From Microcebus murinus (Eukaryota > Chordata > Mammalia > Primates > Cheirogaleidae): a stretch of DNA of 64,000 nt. The notes under the pieces are model-generated. The model searched no databases, was not told the DNA's origin, and worked only from the letters and a program-made list of their open reading frames with translations. Position 1 is the stretch's first letter. Each line of letters starts with the position of its first letter. This document shows, piece after piece, positions 1 through 10,889 of this stretch. The stretch is taken from assembly GCF_040939455.1 (NCBI RefSeq), contig NC_134112.1, positions 68,651,001 to 68,715,000 on the forward strand, written 5' to 3'. The position numbers and the translations under genes are program-made.

Positions 1-2620
1 GACCATTTAAGCTGTTTTTACCAGAAGAGTTTAAATTCCTGCTCGGAGGGGAGCAAATATTTGTTTTCAGAAAGCATATTAACAAAATAAACACCTGGAG
101 TCTTTCATAGTCATTGGTTTCTTTCCTTCACCTTTCCTCTTAATATATCCCCTTACAGTCTCGATTAGTCTCCAGTTTCAGGAAGCACTCAGCTTAAAAT
201 AGAATTCGGTAATATTATTGGAAGGAAAAAGGAAACTAAAGAAATATAACTTTTTTACTCATTCTGAAGGAAATTGGTCCTGCAAGAGAGCCAAGCAAAA
301 AGTAGTGCTGAGCTGAGAGTACGGGTACAAATTCATTACGTGCCAGCTGCTCTGCTACGTGTGTTGTGGGTTCATTTACCCATCAGGGTTTATCTACAGT
401 TTTTCTATCTATAACTTCAACTCCAATGGGAATAGGAAGACTCCTTGCACACTCTAAGCTCAAAGCTGATCCTCTGGTGAGACAGGTACTCAAAGATAAG
501 TGGGCGGTATTCAGCTCTATTTCAGTTTAAAAAGCTAACTCCAGATGTTCCAAGATAAACATCCCCGAAGAGTTATTGGTGAAGTTAATATCACACTGGG
601 ACAGGAATGGCTGTATGAGCTAGCTGCAAAAGAAGGCAGAGTCATACAGAAAGGACATGAAAATAAGCTGGTTGGCTGGCTCTAATTTTCAAAAACAAAA
701 AACCTCAAAACCCAGGAGATTAAACTTGGAACTCAGGGTATTAGTGGTTTACTATAGTGAAAAGTGAACTTACAGCCTAGGATAGTATTTTGAAAGTGCC
801 AATCCTAAAACCTTCTGCATAAGAACCACAGGTGGGGGTGGAGGTTGCCCAACTTGTTAAAAATGCAGTCTTAGGCCCAACACTAAACCTGCTGAATAAA
901 TATTTGGGAGTTGAAAACTGCCACCAGGATATTCTTATTGATGTTAGTGTTTGAAAACCATGGATTAGAATCTAATAGATCAATAATAGAAGGAAGAAGA
1001 AATTGAGTCTAATAGTAAAATAAGCTATTAACTATATTTCAAAAGATAAATAGGTTCATTATCTCTGCTTCACAGCTGTGAAATCCATAAAATTTTGAAA
1101 ACAAAAAAGCTTTCCTTTGTAATTTATATTGAGATAATTTCCAATCTGATCTAAACTTACTTCTTGGGAAAAAAATCCCTAATTATGTGAGATCATGTAT
1201 ATGTATAACCTTTATTTATCTTTGTGCACATGTTTTGCTTTCATTGCATAGTCACTGTGTGATAGTCCAAAGAGGTTAGTCTATAACACAAGGTAGATGC
1301 ACCATATTCTGAACTCAGAAACACATTTTGCCTGAAGAGTTTCAGATGAGGGAATGAGTACTTGCAGTTGTTTAAAGACTTTTTCATTGCAAGAAAATAA
1401 TGCACCTCATAAGCCTAAATGTACAGGAAATATTGGAGGAACTTTGAAAGACAAGGGGAAGAAGCAGGAGGAGGAGGTGGGAAGAGACTTTGGGCTGCAG
1501 TGCAGATCCAATAACTGCAGAAGGCAGCAAAGAGGAAGGATTGAGTGGTGTGGGCTCCAGACTGCAGAGCATCTCTAAGAAGCCTCAGCCAGCTGATGAG
1601 GAATCCCTGAACAGAATTTACCAGTAAGAGGAGTCCTGCATCGGAAGACTGGCTCTGGTACCCCTGCTTCGTCATTGGCTGGGAACAGCCTGAGGGTAGG
1701 ATGGCCTCAGCATCAGTGTCTTGGCAAATCTGACGGTGTAGAAGGCAAGCCTCATAGCGGGTTTTCTTGAAGAAAAACCTGAGCGGTGCAGCCCATGGCA
1801 GTCCCTGACTTACCACAGGGAGCAGAGCAGCCCAACAACTGGAACCTTCACTTTGGAGTGTAATATTCTAGTAAAATATACTTCATTGTTCTGGAAACTT
1901 CTGTTTTATTGGTTTTCTTTGTTACAGCAGCCTAATCTTATACTAGCCAATGCAGTTCACTTTTCCAATTGTCTTTCTCCATATGTATTTGTTAGACCAT
2001 ATGTATTCCAAAAGGATTTATAAAATATAATCACTATAAATTAAATAAGAAAACAATTTTGTCCTGTCATGGTCATTGAGCCTTGGAAAAAAAAGCTATC
2101 AAAGGAATCACTGATCTTGATTGGAGAAAACATAAACCATTTGGTTATCTGCTCTAATACACATTTGCCCAGCCCATTGTTGCTGATGGAAGAAACCTAA
2201 GTCAAAAATTGCTGGTTTACATAGACCAGAGCCAACTGACAACAGTCATTTTTTCTCCCATTTGTCCTGCATACATGTCATGGTCTCTGCTTCTCTGAAC
2301 ATCTCCTAGGATAACCTGAGCTTAAGAAACCTGTATGGCTGTTACCAGCCAAGATTAGTAAAGAAAAATAGACCTTATAGGGTTTCTTGTCAATCCTACC
2401 AATTTGAACACTTTGCACATCCTCAAATCTCATCAGACTTTTTCTTTTATAGCCAGATAATGCAGTTTTCCAGATAAATCTTATTAGGTACTGATAAAGG
2501 CCACAGTTTGACAAGAATAGAAGCATAAATTAGCACTCTTTGCTGATGTCTGTTAGTAAGACATATAGGAAATCTGATATGTTTTAGTCAGTTTTTTTTC
2601 ATAAAATAGACATTTCTAGG
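1..2620. other. Unannotated non-coding sequence
   Basis: I recognise no gene or clear repeat here. Open frames are short (longest about 130 codons, minus strand near 1415-1816) and have no family motif or codon bias I can see. The stretch around 1860-1940 ends in a pattern (TTACAGCAGCCTAA) that faintly recalls the 3' end of a MaLR LTR, but the upstream body does not support this. Confidence 0.5.
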
Positions 2621-2621
2621 G

Positions 2622-2790
2622 CTTTTTTTTTTTGTTTAGACAGTGTCTCTCTTTGTTGCCTAGGCTAGAGTGAGTGCCATGGCGTCAGCCTAGCTCACAG
2701 CAACCTCAAACTCCTGGGCTCAAGCAATCCTACTGCCTCAGCCTCCTGAGTAGATGGGACTACAGGCATGCGCCACCATGCCCGGCTATG
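2622..2790 (-). mobile_element. Alu SINE, right-arm fragment
   Basis: On the minus strand this is the right half of an Alu ending in an A tail (a T run at 2622-2632 on the plus strand). The plus strand reads TTGTTGCCTAGGCTAGAG and later CAGGCATGCGCCACCATGCC, matching the right monomer of the strepsirrhine-type Alus elsewhere in the window. The left monomer is missing, so it is 5'-truncated at about 2790. No convincing target duplication was found. Confidence 0.85.
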
Positions 2791-2799
2791 GCCATTTTT

Positions 2800-5150
2800 T
2801 GATAACCAGTCTTGTTAATGGTGTTTAGGTGTAGCTCTTTTTTTCCTCCTTGTTTCCTTGCTGTTTCAAAATAATGGTTACCTTAAAAATCATATATAAA
2901 AAATCACTTATGAAATTAAATATTTCTTCTTGTTCCCAGTTTTTATAGGTGTCAAATATAAGAAAAGATGGAAAAAATGTTCACTAGTCGGTGCCCTTGC
3001 CTCAGAGTTCAATTCCGGTTATTCTCAGAGATTTTAGCATCACACTCATTACTTATTTATATCTTCCCTCTTTTTTTCCACTTTGCAGATAATTGCTACT
3101 TAATTGATACTGCCTCTATGCAAACCTAGTCACAAGACACACTGCTAAATAGAGGAATCATTAATCTGTGTATGTTGTAGATTTCCTTTAAAAGGGAGGC
3201 TGGAATAAGCAAAGTCATTAGCAGTTTATTTGCAACAGTGCACTTACAGAAAGCTCTGTGGAGGACACATCAACAGTCAGTATGTAACTGAGCAATTAAC
3301 ACAGGACTTCTGCACTTTGGGGTGTTAGCATGGGAGTAAACAGAAGCAGATGTGAAGTGTTTGTGCTGTTAGCATGCAAGGTCTGTTCTGACATATGCAA
3401 ATACCACTCGTGCTTACAGAACCTGCAACCCCTATTGTACCATGACCTTACTGATGAAGCCCTATGACAGAAGTGCTTCATTTGCACTGGGCGCTATTAA
3501 TTATTAACAGGCCAATACCACCTTTTCTTGTTATTAGAGCTTAGCAGAAAGCCAGGTGAGAAAGCGCACACAAACAAGTTGATAATACTCTAGTTCCCAG
3601 CCTGCCTTGACAACCACACTCTTGCCAGAGGACTCCCTGCAAATAGAGAACAATTAAGGCCAGAGAGAATAGAAAGTGTCTCAAAAGATTGGCAGATAGA
3701 ATCACTTGTGCAATCCAGACATAAATTTGAATCATTTTCTCCATGGGACTCAGGTTAGACCCTGTGATGATCCGGTGGCTTCTATATGAAGGCAAGAGAA
3801 TCCTGGTCTTGAGATAGATTTGTCCACAAAAACTCAATTAACCATTTTTTCCCTTTCTTGACAGGGACCTGAAAAATTATTACCTACTAGAACAATTAAA
3901 ATTGGAAGCAAATGGCATGACTTTATGTCTGTGTGTCTTTAAAGGACACGTCATAGTCCTCACCTTTCATACCTCTTGCTTTCTGGAAAAGAAAAAAAAA
4001 AAATTATCATGCAAAATGTAATTTCTTCCAGCTCACTGTCAGTAAATGCTGAGATTTCTCACCATTAAAGAAATGTTCTTTAAGTATTTTTAAAGTCATA
4101 TGTGTATCTTAGAAATGGTAACACTTCATTAAAAAGAAAACTGTAACAAAGATTAGTCAAGAGCTTTTGTACTCTGTAAATGGATAACCTACTCTGGGGT
4201 AGTTTGACAAGAGGCACATAGTTGCTATTAGCTAGTTAGGATTTTTTTTTAATTCTCTAAATTAGGGTACAATATACCTTTAGAATGATGATGAGAGACT
4301 TTCCCTCAATTCTTTATGTTTTGTAAAGAATAGTTTTGTGACCATGTGATGCTGGGTATGTATATACAGTTCAGACTATATTTTCCTATGACTGAGATAG
4401 ACCCATTTTAAGTGCATCCCAGTGGAATGAATTAATTTGAACCATTAGTACTTTCTACTATAGATATCCTGACAGTTACTCTGGTCTTTTTCCCAAACCC
4501 TGGTTTTCCATCGTCCCTTTGTGTAAATACCTTACATAGAATTTGTCTAATGCTATTAAGGAAAGGGGCTGAAATAACATATCTTAGAATTATTAAATTG
4601 AAATTCTATCTTCTCTGTAAAAACTTAATCAATTAAATGAAATATGAGGAAGAATTTTTACTCCTTAACCTCACTCTATAATGCACATCTTAGATTTGGG
4701 GGGAAATAGCAAATACTAAGTCCTGTGCAGAGTATAAATCTTAACAACATTGTCTCTGTCTTTTTAATTTGAGTATGGGCTGTGTTTTTCTAGGTTTTTA
4801 AATTGCTGTCCAGATAAAGTCAAATTTCTTCTCTGTCATATTCTAAACATATTGAGCAGAATGCTTAATAAACTAAATTAAAATAAATTTCACTTATTAA
4901 AACACTACTTGAATTTTTAGGAATATACTTTATCAAGTAAGCAACATTTTCCATGAACAGGGTAAGAGAGGGAGTGAAAACAGGGAATAGGAAAGCTAGG
5001 AAAGGGAGTAAGGATTCATGCTGTGCAATATACTTTCCTTTGAATGCCTTGATGTTTGAACTGGCACAAGTCCCAATATAACAAGACTCCTGAAAGGAAA
5101 TGTTTATGATCTAAGTATTATGTTTACTATGGTGAGGTGAGATAGATCTA
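2800..5150. other. Unannotated non-coding sequence
   Basis: AT-rich sequence with no recognised gene or repeat. An octamer-like ATATGCAAAT lies near 3394-3403, which is too short to claim function. Short open frames (63 and 98 codons, minus strand) look random. Confidence 0.5.
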
Positions 5151-5199
5151 AACATCCTAAATCTTGAAACTGGGCACCTGGTCATGGGCTATGGTGGAA

Positions 5200-5550
5200 T
5201 ATGCAGAGAAAAAAGAGATGGGAGAAAATCTCCACGGGTCTTTCACATTTCTGCATGTCCTCCCAGTTCAGTTCTTTGTTCTAGACTATCTTTTTAAAGA
5301 TATTTGTATAGAAAACAGCCTTGGAAGATAGAGGCATTGTTTTCCTTCAGAGAAAAAGGCAGATTTATCTACTATCCAGTATAATAAAGATATCATCTCC
5401 CTCTGGAGCATAATCAGGCATGCTTACTGTCCATTATAAAAGATTTGGCTTCCCATCTCTGAGTTCATCACCTCAAGCACAATCCACTTTGTGTGCAGTT
5501 ATCATCTGGCTCTCTTCAGCTTCCCCTGTGAAATTTAGGGCTCAGAGACC
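5200..5550. repeat. LTR-like segment, copy 1 of a pair
   Basis: This segment aligns in order and in the same direction with 8365-8745. Shared landmarks are TTGTTC-AGACT-TCTTTT, AGAACAGC or AAAACAGC followed by TTGG, AATAAAGATA (a polyadenylation signal), a GCATGCTT block, ATTATCTG and a CCCTGTG end. Two diverged direct copies about 3.2 kb apart fit the LTRs of an old endogenous retrovirus. I cannot name the family, and the outer boundary is uncertain by tens of bases. Confidence 0.55.
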
Positions 5551-8362
5551 CTGCACAAAATATGCTGATTCTTATGCCATGAATAATGAAGTTCTTTGAC
5601 TGTGACAAAAAAAATCTCATGTCTACTGCAATCATCCATAAAGCTCTGGCAGGCTAACTTGTTCACTCCCAAGTAGAGTAAAATCTCAGACCCTTCACAA
5701 TTTTTGACAGTTGGGTGATGAATATGGGATACTGACAAAGACACAATTTCTGGAGGAGGAAAGAGTAGGGCCTCATGAGGCAATTAGTGACATGTGGGGA
5801 AAATTTGTAGCAATTAGCAGTAAACATACCATCCCAATTGGATAGCCTGCCTGGCAGTAAATGGTCCTCAATTTTATTGCCTATTAATGAGGAGGCTTTA
5901 GAGAGATTGTTGTAGGCCAAGTACTAGGAAGTAGGTTCACAGATAGATGGAGGAATTGTGCTCTGGTTATTGCTAACTCTTCTCCTAAATAGCTGTTGCT
6001 GTCTGGATCCATCATGGTACCAAACAAGCAATATACTCACCATCCTAGGCTGGGTACAAACTAAAGGAGTCCATGTTTCTGCTGTAGAGGCTACTACTGA
6101 TGGCAAACGTGTGATTCCTGCCAAAAGTTGACCCATTTGCCTTTCTTGGAGGGAGGGAGACCCTATTGCATAGGACATATCCTTATTCCCTTCTTGGCAT
6201 TTTGGCTACATCTGACATTTTACCCCTTCTCAGAGTTATCTATGGTGCCTCATCACCACTGACACATTTTTAGATTACAGTTGTTCCATTCTAACCAGCC
6301 TACCCTAGCCTCTATAGACATGTGGTTTTCAGTTTTCCAGTCCATTTGTAGCTTAACAATTATGCACATCTGATCACAACAGCCACTAAATAAGGGATTG
6401 ACAGTCAAGGTTTTTGATTATCTTTCATGCACCCTACCACTCACAATTTTCTAGTATTATTAAATGTTAAAAGAGCCTCATAAAACATTGATTTCAAAAA
6501 CTTTCTGACTCTTCTTCTCTCTCTTCCTTCTGGTCCACATACTTTACTGACACAGTTGGTCACTGAACATAGATAGATTTCTACAGAAATTGATCCTCTT
6601 CCTTTGGTCACTTTCTGGATAATGCTCAGGAGAAAAGAAGATGGGGGAAGGCTAAATAAACCTATGTTGAAAATTTGAGATTCTATAGAACTGTTACTGG
6701 ACAAGAAGTATCTCTCTATCCCTTGAAAGCAACCCAGATGACCTGGTTCGTACACTTCCTGGTCCAAAAGGGGACCTAATGAATTCAAACATAATTCAGC
6801 TGAGAAACTTGGTCTATCTTGTTGATATGGACCTAGACCATAAAGATAATGGTTATTTGGTTGAGTACACTGCTTGCAATGCCAACATGGGTCAAGTGGG
6901 AGATAAAATAGGTGTTTGCAAGTTTTATAAAAATGTCTGTGTTATTCTTTCACTTTATGGTTTTGTATGAAAGGTCTAGATGTGAAGAGGAGATGTTTGA
7001 AAAAAGGTGAATTTATAGCTTCCATTTGCTGATTTCCTAGTGGCAGAAGAAAGACAACATCACTGCCCTATGGAGAAGGAATATTTCAGAACCTGGAAGG
7101 TATGAGAGAGAGAAAGCATTAATGTCTGTCTTTCAGAATCATCTTGCAGCTTCCTTCATGAAGAAAAATGCCCTGATGTGGCTCTCCCAAGCAGTTGCAA
7201 GCATCTTACATAACTGCCTCCTAGATCTACCACAGCCTGCAAATGGACATAACTGGAATTCAATTGCTCTTTCCTAGATTCTTCCTGAGAAATCTATTGA
7301 AAAGAACAAATGAGGGTCCTGGCTCATCATGAAATATCCATCCACCTCGGGATATCTTGCCCTTCCTCATTCCTGTAGCTGTCACTTAGTTATTCCATAG
7401 GTCAGATGAATGTCACCTGGCTAGTGCTATGGATAAACAGGACAAGTTGGAGGAATTGACTCTGGATTCAATAACTCAAACAGAACTGAGAATCCTAAGA
7501 GCTATCAGCCAGTGAAAGGCCATAATTTTTATTTGATTACTGACTGTAAAGTTATGTTCCTGACTGGTGTAGGTGCCACTGCTGGGGCCCAATAATTATC
7601 AAAAACACATTTTTTGCATGACCCCAGTGTGCATTTCTAAGACTATACTCCTTGTGTTAAGTCCAGGTAATGTCCGGCCTCATTCCCCAAAATACAGTGA
7701 TTTGTGTTTATGGGGTAGTCATAAGAAGAACGTTGAGAATTTAAAGAAACGCCACATGTAGATCATTTTGCTCTCAAACACCTGTGGAGATCTCTCCAAA
7801 ATGAGGCCACTCTTGGTTACCTGGGGGAAGCTTCCCAAGAGATAACTGTTTCATCATTTATGTGTTCCCTGCAGGCAGTCATCCCTGTGATAGAAATCTT
7901 CTAATTAGAAAAGATGGCATGAAATTTATCCCTGACATTAGCTGAAATGATTGATGACTGCACTAGACAGTATTGTTATAGATGGCAGAATTTGCTCTAG
8001 ATTTTCTCCATGCACCCTTATACCTGTAATAATGCCTTCAGCCTAGTGTAAAGGTCAAATGGAGACTGAAGGAGAAAGCCACCTGGCTTTCTAAGATAGG
8101 CCATGATGGTTTATGGGATTTCTTAAGTGGGTTGGGTGCAGGACTCTGAGAATGATTGAGGTCAGCACTGTAGTTTGGCCTCATCCTGTTGTTCACAGTC
8201 TGTTAATATCAGCCTTTATTAAATTCTACATGAGACAGATTGAAAGGATTTTGGTCCCAGCTTCTGTTGATCAGATCAATCATAATAGAATGGGTGATGG
8301 AATCGTGTACTCTTGGGAAAACTTACCAGAAGCCAAGATAGTTTAGAAACAATGAGTGGATA
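5551..8362. mobile_element. Probable decayed provirus internal region
   Basis: This stretch lies between two LTR-like direct copies and is probably the internal part of an old endogenous retrovirus. It is full of stop codons in all frames. The best frames are about 115 codons (minus, 6441-6788) and 85 codons (minus, 5663-5920). I see no reverse transcriptase, protease or integrase motif, and no primer-binding site I can assign. At about 2.8 kb it is shorter than a complete gag-pol-env set, so internal deletion or a non-autonomous element is likely. Orientation is inferred as plus only from the AATAAA placement in the flanking copies. Confidence 0.4.
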
Positions 8363-8745
8363 TTGTTAGGAGACAATTATCCATGCATCTTGCATTTCTG
8401 CTTGTCTTGAAAAGTGAGACATTGACTACTCTTTGTTCCAGACTGTCTTTTCAAGTAGTTTGACTAGAGAACAGCTTTGGAAAATAGAGATAATGTCTTC
8501 ATCTAGAGCAAAAAGTGGGATTGCTTACAGACTTGGAAGATAGTAGTATCTTCCTCCAGAGTAAAGAGTAGGCAAGTTTACTGGACAGTAAAATAAAGAT
8601 AAAGTCACTCTCCAGGGGAAAGAGCAAGCATGCTTCTCGTCCATTTTGAAAGATTCAGGTTCAAAAACCTCAGGGTTAATCTCCTCCAATGCATCCTTCT
8701 GCATATGTAGGTATTATCTGACCCTATTTTCATCCACCCTGTGGA
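8363..8745. repeat. LTR-like segment, copy 2 of a pair
   Basis: This is the direct partner of 5200-5550. It may start at TGTTAGGAGA (8363), which has the TG start usual for LTRs. It contains AATAAAGATA at about 8592-8601 and ends around CACCCTGTGG. The two copies differ by many substitutions and small gaps, so the insertion is old. Confidence 0.55.
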
Positions 8746-8794
8746 CTTAGAGGTCATAATTTATCTTAGGAGGTTAAGCTCATAGTGTACAAAT

Positions 8795-8990
8795 ATAGAA
8801 GGCCATATGCACAAAAATGATCTTTGTGGCATTATTTATTTATAATGAAAAAATTAGTGCCTATTAATAGAGGACTACTAAAATATATTATGATTTGTAT
8901 ATATAATGCAAACTAGGGAGTTGTTAATAATAGCTGTTAAAATATACAAGTATTTTATTTGATATGGAATTATGTCCAGTATGGTCAAGT
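8795..8990 (+). mobile_element. Old L1-like 3' fragment
   Basis: The run from GCACAAAAATGATC through GGCATTATTTATTTATAATG to AATAGAGGACTACTAAA resembles the end of ORF2/3' region of old L1M or HAL1 elements. It is very diverged and has no poly(A) tail or target duplication. Confidence 0.4.
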
Positions 8991-9322
8991 GAAGCAATAA
9001 GTAGCAAGTGATGAGGTTGTATAGGTAGAAAATGATCCGATCCAAAAGAAACTTATACAGATATATCAGAAAACTTTATTGAAGGAACAAGATGATCAGA
9101 TTTTTATTTTAGAGCGAAAAATATGGAAGCATATACAGATATGACTGAAAAAACAGAGACTCTTTAGGAGGTGCCTACAATAGCCTGGGCAAGAGAGGGT
9201 AAGATGCTGTAATAGAACCTAGCAATGGGAATAGCAAGGATGGAATGAGTTTGAAGGACATATCAGTGGTAAAATTAGCAGGATTTAATGAATCACTGGA
9301 TACCATTATGTGAGGCAGAGAT

Positions 9323-9667
9323 AAAAGTAAATTTTGCCTGAATATACTCCATGGTATACATATCCCTAATTTTATTAATCTACTCATGTAGTGATTGGCA
9401 GTTGGGTTGTTTCCACAACTTCACAGTTGTGAGTTGTGCTGCTATAAATACTCAAGTGCAGGTGTCCTTTTTATAGAATACCTTTTATTTTCTTTTGGGT
9501 AAATGTCTGGTAGTATGGTTGCTGTATCAAATGGTAGTCCTACTTTTAGTTCTTTGAGGTATCTCCATACTTCCTTCCACAGATGTTATACTAGTTTGTA
9601 GTCCCACCAGCAGTGTATGAGTGTTCCTATCTCTCTGCCTCCATGCCAACATTTGTTGTTTTGGGAC
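9323..9667 (-). mobile_element. L1 (outer), inverted 5' segment, part 1
   Basis: On the minus strand this is ORF2 C-terminal/3' region of an L1 (plus-strand reading: ACTCCATGGTATACATAT, TTGGGTTGTTTCCACAAC, CAGCAGTGTATGAGTGTTCC). It stops at GTTTTGGGACTTTTTT, where a second L1 has inserted, and resumes at 10267 with AAAGCCATTCTCACTGGAG. It belongs to the same insertion as 10267-10635 and 10638-10885. Confidence 0.8.
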
Positions 9668-10266
9668 TTTTTTATTATTTCAGCATATTATGGGGGTACA
9701 AATGTTTAGGTTATGTGTGTTGCCTTCCCCTGCTTCCCCCTTGGAGTCAGAGCTTCAAGCAAGTCCATCCCCCAGATGGTGCACATCACACTCATTATGC
9801 ATGTACATACCCATCCCCTCTTACTCCCTCCCATCTGCCCAATGCCAGATAAATGTTACTCCTTACAATATGTGCACTTAGATGTAGATCAGTGAAATCA
9901 ATTTGCTGGTGAGTACATGTGGTGCTTATTTTTCTGTTCTTGGGATACTTCACTTAGTAGAATGGGTTCCAGCTCTATCCATGAATATACAAGAGGTGCT
10001 ATAACACAGTTGTTTCTTATAGCCGAATAGTACTCCATGGTACACATATACTACATATTATTAATCCACTCATGTATCGATGTGCATTTGGGTTGTTTCC
10101 ACAACTTTGCAATTGTGAATTGTGCTGCTATAAACATTCGAGTGCAGATGTCTTTTTTATAGAGTGTCTTTTTTTCTTTTGGGTAGATGCTCAGTAATGG
10201 GATTGCTGGATCAAATGGTAGATCTACTTGTATCTCTTTAAGGTATCTCCATATTGCTTTCCACAA
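9668..10266 (-). mobile_element. L1 (inner), 5'-truncated, nested
   Basis: A roughly 600-bp minus-strand L1. Its 3' end is at the left: a T-rich run, then CATATTATGGGGGTACAAAT, the complement of the usual L1 3' terminus. A strepsirrhine-type 3' UTR (C-rich on the plus strand, 9720-9850) follows, then the end of ORF2 (ACTCCATGGTACACATA, 10031-10047), broken off at TTTCCACAA. It interrupts the older L1, whose sequence continues without loss on both sides. The 71-codon minus-strand frame at 10051-10266 is the in-frame ORF2 C-terminus, not a gene. Confidence 0.8.
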
Positions 10267-10635
10267 AAGCCATTCTCACTGGAGTTAAGTAACATTGTGG
10301 TTTTGCTTTGCATTTCCCTGAAGATTAGAGATGTTGAGCATCTTTTCATATGTTTTTTGGTAATTAGTCTATCTCCTTTTGAAAATTTTCTGTTCATGTC
10401 TTATTGCCCACTTTTTAAGGGTTTTTGTTTTTAATTTTTTCTTGCTGATTTGCTTGAGTTCTTTATAGATTCTGGTTATCAGCCCTTTGTCGGATGTATA
10501 GCCTACAAACATTTTCTCCCATTCTTTATGTTGCCTATTTGCTCTAATGATTATTTCTTTGGCTTTGCAGAAGCTTCTGAATTTGATTATGTCCCATTTA
10601 TTTTTATTTTTGCTTTGATTGTTCTGGTACCTCTT
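10267..10635 (-). mobile_element. L1 (outer), inverted 5' segment, part 2
   Basis: Continuation of the L1 from 9323-9667, with minus-strand ORF2 sequence running toward its 5' side (plus strand: CATTTCCCTGAAGATTAGAG, TTGCCCACTTTTTAAGGG, CAGCCCTTTGTCGGATG). The 94-codon plus-strand frame at 10450-10734 is the antisense of ORF2 running across the inversion point and is not a gene. Confidence 0.8.
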
Positions 10636-10637
10636 AT

Positions 10638-10885
10638 ATTAACCTGGATGGGAACTGGAGGCCATTCTTCTAAGTGTAGTATCACTAGAATGGAAAAACA
10701 AACACCACAATACTCACCTTTAAATTGGAGCTAATCAATAAACACTTATGTGTACATATGGAAATAGCATTCATTGGAAATCAAGCAAGTAGGAGTGGGA
10801 GGAGAGGATGGGTAAATTCACACCTAATGGGTACAATGCACCCTATCTGGCACATGGGCACACTTATAAATAAAAAATTTAGTCA
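10638..10885 (+). mobile_element. L1 (outer), 3' end in opposite orientation
   Basis: Plus-strand L1 3' end: AACCTGGATGGGAACTGGAG, then GGAAAAACAAACACCACAAT and a 3' UTR ending in an A-rich ATAAATAAAAAA. In L1 order this piece follows just downstream of the inverted segment at 9323-10635. That is the arrangement produced by twin priming (5' inversion) during target-primed reverse transcription. Confidence 0.75.
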
Positions 10886-10889
10886 TTGC

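Noticed and set aside
1415..1816. 133-codon minus-strand open frame
   Set aside because: Low-complexity Leu/Pro-rich text with no motif, overlapped by other short frames; consistent with chance.
6441..6788. 115-codon minus-strand open frame in the provirus-like region
   Set aside because: No gag, protease, polymerase or envelope motif was seen, and the strand disagrees with the orientation suggested by the LTR-like flanks.
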